15,248 bases of DNA from JBOGOC01 sp050747525. GTDB lineage: Bacteria; Acidobacteriota; Polarisedimenticolia; JACPZX01; DASXTC01. Shown here one piece after another: positions 7,203 through 14,218 of the stretch. The notes beneath the pieces were generated by a model. It was given only the letters and a program-made list of their open reading frames with translations, was not told the origin of the DNA and did not search any database. Numbering within the stretch: position 1 is the first letter of the stretch; every line of letters begins with the position of its first letter. The stretch covers positions 1 through 15,248 of the forward strand of contig JBOGOC010000117.1 in the NCBI GenBank assembly GCA_050747525.1, given 5' to 3'. Made by a program: the position numbers and the translations under genes.

Positions 7203-8429
7203 GTGGCAAAGTCGTGGCCCGCGGTCGCTCCCTGCACCGTGGCCGCGCTGGCGACCTTCTGGCTGACGAGCGTCCCCAGCGGACCAGTGCGCCTGGACTT
7301 CGTGCCGGAGGTCCAGAACGTCCCGGTTGCACGGCACCGCCTCGAAGGCAGGCCGTCCACGGTGGCCTCGTATTGCCCTGCCCTCCGGGGGGATGTTCGC
7401 TACGGCTTCATCCCGATCGGCCCCGTCCGGTCCACGGCCGGCGACCGCCCGCACGGCCTCTTCGTCGCGGTGGCGCAGGATCAATCCGCCCCGCCCCGCC
7501 TGTTCGTTGACAGGAATCTCGACGGCGCCGTCGGCTGCGAGGAGTCGTTCGAGACCCTGCCGCATCCGGGACGCGCCGGCGCGTTTCTCAGGACGATGCC
7601 CCTGCCGCCGGCGCTCCCAGACTCTCCGCGCGTGCGCTTCGTGGTATCAGGCGGAGCCGCTCCGGACGAACGGGGAGCCGTCGAGGTCGAACTGGTGGAT
7701 GTGCCCACCTCCCGGACTCCGATAGGGGGCCGGCCGGCCACGTGGCTGCTGGTGGACGGGAACCTGGACGGAGTCTTCGATGGTGGTTTCGGAGATGCGC
7801 TACTGGCCAGCCTCGATTCGAACGTGCCGGTCAGCCTCGACCCGTATGCAGGCAGCCGGCTCCCCTTCGGGGCCGTCCTCCACCTCGCCGACGCTGCGTA
7901 TCGCCTCGAATCGGTGGATCCCGCCGGGCGGTACGCCGTCCTGCCCCCGGCATCGCCCGCCGACGCAGCGCTCTGGCGCCGCTACGCGCTGGGCGAGAAG
8001 CCGCCCGAGTCGGCGTGCGAGACCCTCGATGGTCGAACCGTCCGCGTCGGCGGTGAGCGGGACGGGTTCCAGGTCATCTACTTCTGGCTTTCGACGTGCG
8101 GACGGTGCAGCGAGGACATGCAGGTGCTGGCGCCTGCGGTGGTCGCGGCGCGCGCGCCGGGCGTCACGTTGGTCGGCGTGTCGCTCGACGGCGCCGTGTC
8201 CGACTACGAGGCATTCATCGAAGCCCATCGCCCCGACTGGCCGCAGTGCAGGGCCGGCGCGCGGCTTTGGGACGATCCCATGGCTTTCCGCTTCGGGGTG
8301 CGCGCGGGAGGCGACTTCGCAGTGCTCGGGCCCGACGGACGGATTGTGGCCACGGGCAACGGACACGAGCTCATCTTGAGCAGCCTGGATCGAATCGGAC
8401 GGGAGGCACCCGGCCGGTCGGGCCGTTGA
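7203..8429 (+). CDS. Exported thioredoxin-fold protein with EF-hand-like loop
   Basis: About 408 residues if it starts at the GTG at 7203. The frame stays open upstream, but there it overlaps the well-supported Cys-rich gene. Another GTG lies at 7239, and neither has a good ribosome-binding site. The N-terminus is hydrophobic (residues about 6-22) and fits an export signal or membrane anchor. In the middle, D103-x-N105-x-D107-G ending at E114 is a complete EF-hand-type calcium loop. A second DGNLDG at 185-190 lacks the final Glu. Residues about 263-395 look like a TlpA/ResA redoxin domain, with CGRC (299-302) after YFWLST. The usual cis-Pro segment is replaced by GVRAGGDFAVL, so thiol-disulfide activity may be altered. 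It could oxidise or isomerise disulfides in the neighbouring Cys-rich protein. It lies 25 bp before the sigma gene. Confidence 0.75.
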   Translation: MAKSWPAVAPCTVAALATFWLTSVPSGPVRLDFVPEVQNVPVARHRLEGRPSTVASYCPALRGDVRYGFIPIGPVRSTAGDRPHGLFVAVAQDQSAPPRLFVDRNLDGAVGCEESFETLPHPGRAGAFLRTMPLPPALPDSPRVRFVVSGGAAPDERGAVEVELVDVPTSRTPIGGRPATWLLVDGNLDGVFDGGFGDALLASLDSNVPVSLDPYAGSRLPFGAVLHLADAAYRLESVDPAGRYAVLPPASPADAALWRRYALGEKPPESACETLDGRTVRVGGERDGFQVIYFWLSTCGRCSEDMQVLAPAVVAARAPGVTLVGVSLDGAVSDYEAFIEAHRPDWPQCRAGARLWDDPMAFRFGVRAGGDFAVLGPDGRIVATGNGHELILSSLDRIGREAPGRSGR

Positions 8430-8454
8430 CTCTTCATCCGAATCGAGGTAGAAA

Positions 8455-9075
8455 GTGCCCAGCGGGTTCGACAACCATTGCGATCATGGGGGGGTTGTGG
8501 TATCCCAGGTTTCGCGAAGCGTCCCTCATTCCCCGCGTTCGACTCGAGTGCGGTTCGACGGTCTCCTTCCGCTGGTTTACGACGATCTCCGCCGGCTTGC
8601 CGCGCGATGCCTGAGGAGGGAGTCCGGCGACCTGGTCATGCAGCCCGCCTCGCTCGTCCACGAAATGTACCTGCGGCTGGCGGGCGCCGATGGGATCGAC
8701 TGGCGCGGCAGAACCCACCTTCTGGCCGTCGCCGCCACCGAGATGCGGCGCATCCTGGTCGAGCACGCGCGAGCGGCGCGCGCGGCGAAACGTGGCGGCC
8801 GCCCCGCGCGGATCTCGCTGGCCGAGGGCCTCCTGGTCACGCAGGACCGTCACCGCTTCGAGCTGCTCGCTCTCGACGAGTCTATGACGAAGCTGGCCGC
8901 GAGAAGTCCGCGGCAGGCCTGCGTGGCGGAGCTGCGTCTCTTCGCCGGAATGAGCGTCCGGGAGATCGCCGTGGAGCTGGAGGTCTGCGAACGGACGGTC
9001 AAGGGGGACTGGGGTGTGGCACGGGCCTGGCTCGCGCGGGCTCTGAGGAGCGTGGAGATCCATGGAAAAGGATGA
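8455..9075 (+). CDS. ECF-like RNA polymerase sigma factor (Sig-70_X6 type)
   Basis: A 206-residue sigma factor of the short ECF-like group often paired with Ser/Thr kinases in Acidobacteriota and Planctomycetota. The region 2 equivalent spans about 33-104 (LLPLVYDDLRRLA, then QPASLVHEMYLRL, then EMRRILVEHARA). The linker has AKRGG (111-115). The region 4 helix-turn-helix is at about 155-196 (MSVREIAVELEV followed by ERTVKGDW). The GTG at 8455 was chosen because GAGGT lies about 6 bases upstream. The last 14 bp overlap the kinase start, so the two are translated together. The sigma factor may direct transcription of its own operon. No separate anti-sigma factor is seen; the kinase may take that controlling role. 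Confidence 0.88.
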   Translation: MPSGFDNHCDHGGVVVSQVSRSVPHSPRSTRVRFDGLLPLVYDDLRRLAARCLRRESGDLVMQPASLVHEMYLRLAGADGIDWRGRTHLLAVAATEMRRILVEHARAARAAKRGGRPARISLAEGLLVTQDRHRFELLALDESMTKLAARSPRQACVAELRLFAGMSVREIAVELEVCERTVKGDWGVARAWLARALRSVEIHGKG

Positions 9076-11764
9076 TCACGCCCTCTTGAGCGACATCTTC
9101 CTCCGCGCGATCGAGTTGGAGCGCGGTTCTCGCGGCCCATTCCTCGACGAGGTTTGCGCAGGGTCGGCCTCGCTGCGGCTGGACGTAGAGTCCCTACTGC
9201 AGCACGCGGAGGATGTGCCATCCATCATCGAGGACGGCTCAATCATGCCGGAGCTGCTCGAACGGGCGGCGGGCGCCGGGGATCGGATCGGCCCCTATTT
9301 CATCCGCGAGAAGCTGGGAGAGGGCGGCATGGGGGTGGTCTATCGCGCCGAGCAGCTAGCGCCGATAGTGAGGAGCGTCGCCCTCAAGCTGATCAAGCCG
9401 GGGCTCGAGACGGAACGGATCCTGGCGAGGTTCGAGTCCGAGCGACAGGTTCTCTCGCTGCTTGATCATCCGCACATTGCCCGGGTCCTGGATGCCGGCG
9501 TCACCCGACACGGCCGCTCGTACTTCGCGATGGAGTACGTGCCGGGAGAGTCGATCACCGTATTCTGCAATCGTCACCGGCTCGATCTAAGGGCCCGGCT
9601 GGAACTCTTCCTGAAAGTGTGCGATGCGGTTCACCATGCGCACCAGAACTCCGTCATTCACAGGGACCTTAAACCATCCAACATCCTCGTCCGGCTGGTC
9701 GACGGAGAGGCGGTTCCGAAGGTCATCGACTTCGGCGTCGCCAAGGCGCTCGCGCCCGGCCACGGCCCCGTGATCACGCTGACGGAGGTCGGGCAACTCG
9801 TCGGCACGCCTGGCTACATGAGCCCCGAACAGGCTGCCTCGCCCGAATGCGAGGTGGACACACGGACGGACGTCTACTCGCTCGGGGCAGTCCTGTACGA
9901 GCTTCTCGCCGGCGCGCCACTGTACGAATACGATGGTTCGAGAGATCCCGAGCGCATCCGGAGAGAGCTGGCCCTCCAGCAGCCGCTCAGGCCCAGCGAC
10001 CGGGCCCGGAGGATCCGGGACCGGCCCCAGCGGGAGGGTCGTCGGCCAAGCGAGGGACCGCCACTCCCTGCGAGACGGCTGCGCGGCGACCTCGACAGCA
10101 TCGTGATGAAGGCGATTCAGGGCGACCGCGACCGCCGGTACGACTCCGTCTCGATCCTCTCGGCGGAACTTCGCCGGCACCTTCGCGGGGATCCTATCGA
10201 AGCGCGCCTCCCTGGCGCCGTTTACAGGCTCGTGCGCTTCGCGGATCGCCACCGCTTGGTGGTCGTCCCTGTTTTGGGGCTTGTTCTGATCGCATTGGGC
10301 TTCTCCATCGTGACCGCGATCCAGGCCAGGAAGCTCGCGCGGGAGCGCGACCGCGCCGAGCACCTGGTCGACCTGATGACTCACCTCTACGAGGTTCCCC
10401 TGTTCGTGCCGGGGCGGCATCACCTTCCGGCCGCGCAGCACATCCTGGCCGGTGGGGCGCGCCTGATTGGAACAAGGCTGGCCGGCGAGCCAATCCTCGA
10501 AGCGCGCCTGCAGCACGCCATGGGCGTGTCTCTTCGCAATATCGGCGACCCAGCGGGGGGCGCCTCCCTTCTGGAGCAGGCCCGTTCCAGCCTCATCGAG
10601 CAACTCGGCGCGGAGCATGAAAACTCGCTCTCGGCGGGCCACGATCTGGCGCAGGCGTATGCGCTGCTCGGCCGGCTGCCGGAGGCCGAGAGCCTCCTCA
10701 CCGAGACGCTCGAGGCGCGGCGGCGCGTCCTTGGGCCGGGACATGCGGACACGCTGAGGACCGCCAGCGCCCTGGCCATGCACTACAAGAGTCAGCGGCG
10801 TCCTTCCATGGCGGCCGAGCTGTTCGGACTCTCGCTCGAGGGGATGAGAGCCGCCCTCGGCGAGGAGGATCCGGAGACGCTCCTGACGGAGGCGCTGCTG
10901 GCCTCGGTGCAGCTCGATCTAGGTCTCCTGGACTCCGCGGAAGCACTCCTGCGACACGCGATTCCACGGATGGTGGACTCCCATCCGGAGCGTCCACTGG
11001 CGAACTACAACCTGGTTTGCGTACTTGCCAGGCAGGGAAGGGAAACGGAAGCGCTCGCCCTACTCCGGGACACCCGCGGGACGGGGTTCGGAATGCATGC
11101 ACGCCGTGATCCTCATCTCAGATCCCTGCACCATTACCCGGAGTTCGAGGACATTTTCAAGCGAGCCAGCCTGCTGGAGCCAAACATCCTCGCCGATCTG
11201 GAGTGGAAAGCATCGGAGTTGCTTCACTCCGGACGCACCCGGGAGGCGGAGGCGCTCTACCAGCACCTGCTGGATCATGTGCCCGAAGACGTGTTCCATC
11301 GCTACCGATTCGCCGGCGATCTGGTGCGGCTCTACCGGCGCCAGGGGCGCGTCGAGGAGGCGGCGCAGCTCGTCGAGCGCCGCGTTGAGCTCCGGCGCCG
11401 GGAGCGGGGCGCCGAGTCGGTGCCTGTCGCCGTGGAGATGTTCGGTCTGGCGCAGATTCAGCTGGAGGCCGGCAAGGTTGGCGAGGCGGCAGCGACGCTG
11501 CGGGAAGCCGGCTCGATCATGGAACGGGTCCCCCTCGCCCATTCCGACGTATACCCTCGGCTCTGGGCCACCTACATCCGGGGCAGCTTGGCCGCCCTCG
11601 AGGGGAATCAGGAGGAGGCGCTCCGCTACCTGCGCGACGCGGTCCAGGCGGGCTTCCCGAACGTGCGCATCGTGAGGGAGGACCTCGCGCTGCGGCCGCT
11701 GAGGGACTCTCCCGAGTTCCAATCACTCCTGGCGCGAGTGGAGGGGCGATTCGAATACCCGTAG
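9062..11764 (+). CDS. Membrane Ser/Thr protein kinase with TPR-like repeats
   Basis: A 900-residue Hanks-type kinase with a complete catalytic core: glycine loop GEGGMG (86-91), VALK with the ATP-holding Lys109, HRDLKPSN (200-207, catalytic Asp202), DFG (224-226), GTPGYMSPE (248-256) and DVYSLG (270-275). A basic, Arg-rich insert lies at about 310-340. One membrane helix is at about 398-418, which would put the kinase inside the cell and residues 430-900 outside or in the periplasm. That part is helical and carries degenerate TPR units (for example LGRLPEAESLL, LDSAEALL, QGRVEEAAQL), with HPERP and DSPEF-type endings near 655 and 885. GGAG lies 4 bases before the ATG, which overlaps the sigma gene. 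It probably senses an envelope cue by protein contact and signals to the sigma factor. Confidence 0.9.
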   Translation: MEKDDHALLSDIFLRAIELERGSRGPFLDEVCAGSASLRLDVESLLQHAEDVPSIIEDGSIMPELLERAAGAGDRIGPYFIREKLGEGGMGVVYRAEQLAPIVRSVALKLIKPGLETERILARFESERQVLSLLDHPHIARVLDAGVTRHGRSYFAMEYVPGESITVFCNRHRLDLRARLELFLKVCDAVHHAHQNSVIHRDLKPSNILVRLVDGEAVPKVIDFGVAKALAPGHGPVITLTEVGQLVGTPGYMSPEQAASPECEVDTRTDVYSLGAVLYELLAGAPLYEYDGSRDPERIRRELALQQPLRPSDRARRIRDRPQREGRRPSEGPPLPARRLRGDLDSIVMKAIQGDRDRRYDSVSILSAELRRHLRGDPIEARLPGAVYRLVRFADRHRLVVVPVLGLVLIALGFSIVTAIQARKLARERDRAEHLVDLMTHLYEVPLFVPGRHHLPAAQHILAGGARLIGTRLAGEPILEARLQHAMGVSLRNIGDPAGGASLLEQARSSLIEQLGAEHENSLSAGHDLAQAYALLGRLPEAESLLTETLEARRRVLGPGHADTLRTASALAMHYKSQRRPSMAAELFGLSLEGMRAALGEEDPETLLTEALLASVQLDLGLLDSAEALLRHAIPRMVDSHPERPLANYNLVCVLARQGRETEALALLRDTRGTGFGMHARRDPHLRSLHHYPEFEDIFKRASLLEPNILADLEWKASELLHSGRTREAEALYQHLLDHVPEDVFHRYRFAGDLVRLYRRQGRVEEAAQLVERRVELRRRERGAESVPVAVEMFGLAQIQLEAGKVGEAAATLREAGSIMERVPLAHSDVYPRLWATYIRGSLAALEGNQEEALRYLRDAVQAGFPNVRIVREDLALRPLRDSPEFQSLLARVEGRFEYP

Positions 11765-11787
11765 CGCGAGCACGATCCTCTGGACGG

Positions 11788-11976
11788 CTACGACGGCACC
11801 CGCCTCGCCTCCACCAACCTGGCCACCTCCTGGTAGTCCTCCTCAGCCCCCGACATCGTGAAGATGACCGCGGCCGGGTCGATGGCGAGAATCTCGCGCA
11901 CGGTCTCGATGCCGTCCTTCTCGGGCATCACGATATCGACGATGACCAGCGCCGTCGGTGCTCGCAGTACAGTGCG
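11788..11976 (-). pseudogene. Decayed response-regulator receiver fragment
   Basis: On the minus strand this reads as the middle of a receiver domain: LVIVDIVMPEKDG with the phospho-acceptor Asp, ETVREI, then VIFTMSG with the conserved Ser and EDYQEVARL. The N-terminal acidic pocket is missing; the frame continues upstream to 12141 but is Pro-rich and not receiver-like. The C-terminal conserved Lys-Pro is also missing, since the frame stops after VEARRVPS. In another frame just beyond the stop, AVQRIV resembles the last receiver helix, which suggests a deletion plus frameshift. It ends 23 bp after the kinase stop, in the opposite direction. Confidence 0.65.
11822..11874. repeat. 53-bp direct repeat flanking the cyclase-like gene, left copy
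   Basis: It matches 13096-13148 at 46 of 53 positions without gaps and in the same orientation. Both copies encode the same receiver segment (AVIFTMSG..EDYQEVAR). The copies lie 1.27 kb apart on either side of the 12135-13004 gene. They are diverged paralogous sequence, not a fresh target duplication. Confidence 0.65.
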
Positions 11977-12134
11977 ACCCACCCTCGGCAGGTCGGCCGC
12001 AGGTATCCCAGTAATCGCCTCACCCGACCGATGAAGCGCTGGCGGCGGGGGCGCAGGGACCTGCCGTGCTAGGATTGTTCGTTTGCTCGGCTTCAATAGG
12101 AAGCGCCCTGAGAGCACACCGGGAGTCCCGCTGA
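11977..12134. other. Intergenic region before the cyclase-like gene
   Basis: The G+C level falls across this stretch toward the foreign-looking gene. I see no convincing promoter. A GGGAG at 12121-12125 lies 9 bases before the ATG at 12135 and may be its ribosome-binding site. Confidence 0.35.
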
Positions 12135-13004
12135 ATGCCATCCTCGATGCCTCTTGTCCATCGACACAATGAGCGGTGGGTCGGGTTGGCGGACATCTCC
12201 CGCTCCACTGAGTTTATGCACAGCATTAAGCAGCACTGTTTCGGGATCGGCGATGGGAACCGGACATTCTTCAAAATGACTTCGGTATGGAATGAGGCCA
12301 TCGAAACCACATTTAGAGCTGCCGAGCTATGCATTCCGGAACGCGCAAGTCTCGCGAACACGATGGGTGACGGTTTCATGGTTCTTGGCTCTGCTGAACA
12401 TGGCACCGAAGTTATTCGTCAAGAACTTCCTGATCTAATCATGGGCTCGATTTTCTTGAAGTTGGTAGCTGACGAAGCTCTCGGCGTCGCTCAGCACGAC
12501 ATCTCAAGGGAGATTTCATCTGTTGTAGGCGCCCAACTAGAACTGCCTCGGCCGCGTCTCAAGATTGTAGTTGGTTGTGGACATGTGATTCAGAGCCTTA
12601 GTTTCAACAGGTACATCGGAGACTGCATCAATCGGTTGGCCAGACTCATGGTTGCAGCATTCCCATCTGACGATCCCGTGGATGCAATAGTGGTGGAAGA
12701 CGAACTCTTCCAGCTACTTCCGGGACATGTGATTGAAGCCTGCCACCTTCGTCAGCTCTGCCAGAAGGTCGGCATCCCCGTCGAACAGACCACGGGGGGC
12801 GGTACGAAGCCCAAGAAAGCCGATCTACTAAACTCCGAGCTAGTAACCGTCACCGCATACGCCAAGTTAGATCAGAAGAACATCACTTCATGGCTAGATC
12901 TCAGGAACAAAGCAGCGCACTGGAAGTACTCCGAGTACACGAAGGAGCAGGTGGTCAACTTGATTTCAGGCATCCGGGAATTCATGACTCGCGTGCCAGC
13001 ATAG
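12135..13004 (+). CDS. Class III cyclase-like protein with C-terminal HEPN-like segment
   Basis: A 289-residue protein with two parts. Residues about 13-205 follow the class III nucleotidyl cyclase plan: GLADISRSTEF with metal Asp20, NTMGDGFMVLG with metal Asp79, then IVVGCGHV and YIGDCINRLARL with the N166-x3-R170 pair that stabilises the transition state. At the base-recognition positions, the Lys typical of adenylate cyclases is Asn75 and the Asp is Arg159, so the substrate may not be ATP. The C-terminal part (about 225-289) has WLDLRNKAAH, an R257-x4-H262 motif of HEPN ribonucleases, followed by a last helix. Local G+C (31 of 60 in 12241-12300) is far below the kinase (47 of 60 in 10681-10740), which suggests transfer. 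The ATG at 12135 is used; an in-frame ATG at 12147 is possible. It could be a signalling or defence protein. The HEPN call is weaker than the cyclase call. Confidence 0.68.
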   Translation: MPSSMPLVHRHNERWVGLADISRSTEFMHSIKQHCFGIGDGNRTFFKMTSVWNEAIETTFRAAELCIPERASLANTMGDGFMVLGSAEHGTEVIRQELPDLIMGSIFLKLVADEALGVAQHDISREISSVVGAQLELPRPRLKIVVGCGHVIQSLSFNRYIGDCINRLARLMVAAFPSDDPVDAIVVEDELFQLLPGHVIEACHLRQLCQKVGIPVEQTTGGGTKPKKADLLNSELVTVTAYAKLDQKNITSWLDLRNKAAHWKYSEYTKEQVVNLISGIREFMTRVPA

Positions 13005-13013
13005 GCTGCTCAA

Positions 13014-13151
13014 TCACAGTTCCATTTCTACGGCCGCGATCAGCTCACGAATCCCCACCGGCTTCCTGAACCCCCGCTTCGCCCCCAGCATCCGGGCGAC
13101 CTCCTGGTAGTCCTCGTCGCGGCCCGACATGGTGAAGATGACCGCGGCTGG
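13014..13151 (-). pseudogene. Receiver-domain C-terminal fragment
   Basis: On the minus strand this reads PAAVIFTMSGRDEDYQEVAR, then MLGAKRGFRKPVGIREL and IAAVEMEL before TGA. This is the last third of a receiver domain, including the conserved Ser and the conserved Lys before Pro. The start is lost: upstream sequence turns at once into a GC hairpin and the end of the next gene. It shares 53 bp of close similarity with the fragment at 11788-11976. The two are pieces of similar but separate genes: on their coding strand the C-terminal piece comes first, so they cannot be one gene split by a simple insertion. Confidence 0.65.
13096..13148. repeat. 53-bp direct repeat flanking the cyclase-like gene, right copy
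   Basis: This is the partner of 11822-11874 (46 of 53 identical). It lies inside the receiver fragment, 92 bp after the stop of the cyclase-like gene. Confidence 0.65.
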
Positions 13152-13160
13152 AGACGGGGA

Positions 13161-13183
13161 CCCGCCGGGCTTTTGCCGGCGGG
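13161..13183 (-). terminator. GC hairpin after the Cys-rich gene pair
   Basis: CCCGCCGG (13161-13168) and CCGGCGGG (13176-13183) form an 8-bp stem with a 7-base loop, 16 bp past the stop of the 13200-13472 gene. There is no U-tract. It resembles the hairpins at 7164-7188 and 14167-14198 and probably ends or trims the minus-strand message. Confidence 0.5.
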
Positions 13184-13199
13184 CCCTGGTCGGTGTCGA

Positions 13200-13472
13200 T
13201 CAGGAGGAGCAGGCGCACTGCCGGTAGCACGAGTTCACTCGGATGCAGACTCCATTTCCCTTGCCGCAATTCGGGTCGCAGTCCCGATCGCGCAAGCACT
13301 GCGGCGGTGGGCTGCAGGCGCCGTTCGGAGCATCCTGCGCCGAAACGGGCTCGGAGCTGACTGCGCTTGTGAGCTGTCCCAGACCTTCGTCCGTGACCAG
13401 CAATCCTTGGGGAGCGAGAACGAGCACTCCAGCGATCACGACCATCACAACACGTGGAAACCAACTGTTCAT
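13200..13472 (-). CDS. Small secreted Cys-rich protein, knottin-like spacing
   Basis: A 90-residue protein starting MNSWFPRVVMVVIAGVLVLA, a clear Sec signal. The mature C-terminal part has eight Cys among charged residues, Gly and Asn (CLRDRDCDPNC, then NGVC, then SCYRQCAC), enough for four disulfides. The C-x-x-D-x-D-C and N-G-x-C pattern resembles disulfide-knot mini-proteins, but I cannot assign a family. The frame continues upstream to 13652, but the ATG at 13472 is right: AGGAG lies about 9 bases before it and the signal peptide begins there. It is the second gene of a pair, 80 bp after 13553-13849. Its role as toxin, ligand or envelope component is unknown. Confidence 0.7.
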   Translation of the reverse strand: MNSWFPRVVMVVIAGVLVLAPQGLLVTDEGLGQLTSAVSSEPVSAQDAPNGACSPPPQCLRDRDCDPNCGKGNGVCIRVNSCYRQCACSS

Positions 13473-13552
13473 GATGACTCTCTCCTCGATGAAGGATGGA
13501 ACGTTAGCGTGAGCACAGCCCGAGCGGTGTATTACTCGTCGGGCAGCCCTGT

Positions 13553-13849
13553 TTAGAAGCACCTCAAGATTGGGTCGCCCGGACAGCGGTAGCAGCATGG
13601 GTCGCAAGAGACACGTCCACAGCCATCGAGCTTCTTGGGACAGTTCTGACATGACTGCGCGGTCGCATCACCCGGCCCGGCAGCAGCTGTGCACTCCCTC
13701 TTCGGTGAGTCCACCTGCTGGGCTGTCGAGGAGGACGAGATCCCGAGTTGTGACCCGTTCACAGACTCTACAGCCGGTGACCACTGCAACCCTGCCGCGA
13801 TGGCTACGGCTCCCACGAGCAGTAACGCCAACACCTTGACTCTCTTCAT
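13553..13849 (-). CDS. Small secreted Cys-rich protein
   Basis: A 98-residue protein with a Sec signal (MKRVKVLALLLVGAVAIAAG), a Ser-rich spacer (about 31-50) and a C-terminal domain with nine Cys (CQNCPKKLDGC, VSCDPCCYRC, ending RCF). The paired C-x2-C and C-x2-C-C spacings could hold disulfides or a metal ion. The odd number leaves one Cys free or able to link two chains. AGGAGGGG about 7 bases before the ATG is a strong ribosome-binding site. It is the first gene of a two-gene unit behind the promoter at 13889-13897. The family is unknown. Confidence 0.7.
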   Translation of the reverse strand: MKRVKVLALLLVGAVAIAAGLQWSPAVESVNGSQLGISSSSTAQQVDSPKRECTAAAGPGDATAQSCQNCPKKLDGCGRVSCDPCCYRCPGDPILRCF

Positions 13850-13888
13850 CGCATCCCCTCCTCAGAGGAACAGGTTAACCAAGTGCCC

Positions 13889-13897
13889 CTTATACCA
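13889..13897 (-). promoter_or_regulatory. Extended -10 promoter of the Cys-rich pair
   Basis: On the minus strand, TGG-TATAAG is an extended -10 element with 5 of 6 consensus bases. The sequence 17 bases upstream (TGAGTC) is a poor -35, as is usual for extended -10 promoters. The start near 13882 gives a leader of about 33 nt. Confidence 0.45.
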
Positions 13898-14090
13898 CGA
13901 GTCCACGTTCTGACTCATGGTCGACTGCATTCGTCGGATCGGGCTTTGCGGGCCGCCCAGCCGGCACGGTGCACTGGAGCGGCGACGCCTGCGAGAGGTC
14001 GGAGACGGTGGCGAGGTCACCGGCGTAGACGGCGAAGTTGTCGGCGCCGGGCAGGCCCTCGGGCCGCACGGGGACGTTGAAACTGAGGGT
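13890..14090 (-). pseudogene. Fragment of a decayed secreted-type protein
   Basis: A 66-residue open stretch on the minus strand reads TLSFNVPVRPEGLPGADNF, then AVYAGDLATVSDLSQASPL, and ends GLVV before TAA. It has no start codon or ribosome-binding site. The alternation and the GADNFAVYAGDL pattern look like a beta-sandwich (Fn3-like) piece of a secreted protein. It overlaps the promoter of the Cys-rich pair at its 3' end, so it is probably a relic. The Fn3 reading is inference from pattern alone. Confidence 0.35.
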
Positions 14091-14218
14091 CCAGGGCGGC
14101 TGGCAAGGTAAAGAATGTGAAGCAAATTGCAGCCGGGTGATGAAGCAGCCGGCTGCGCCAGATCATCCGGCAGGGCCCGCTGGCGCGGGCCCTGCTGGGG
14201 GCTTGCGTGCCCGGGCTG
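13900..14218. other. Intergenic region between the Cys-rich pair and the 14219 gene
   Basis: Apart from the protein relic (13890-14090) and the hairpin at 14167-14198, nothing gene-like is seen. A shorter A+T-richer patch lies at about 14105-14150. Confidence 0.4.
14167..14198 (-). terminator. Long GC hairpin after the 14219-14827 gene
   Basis: GCAGGGCCCGC (14170-14180) and GCGGGCCCTGC (14185-14195) form a perfect 11-bp stem with a 4-base loop (TGGC), extended outward by a G-T and two C-G pairs. It lies 21 bp past the stop of the minus-strand gene. There is no U-tract, but the strength and position fit a transcription end. Confidence 0.6.

Noticed and set aside
9587..10783. 398-codon minus-strand open frame opposite the kinase
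   Set aside because: It is antisense to a kinase with a full set of catalytic motifs; the translated sequence shows no domain or ribosome-binding site.
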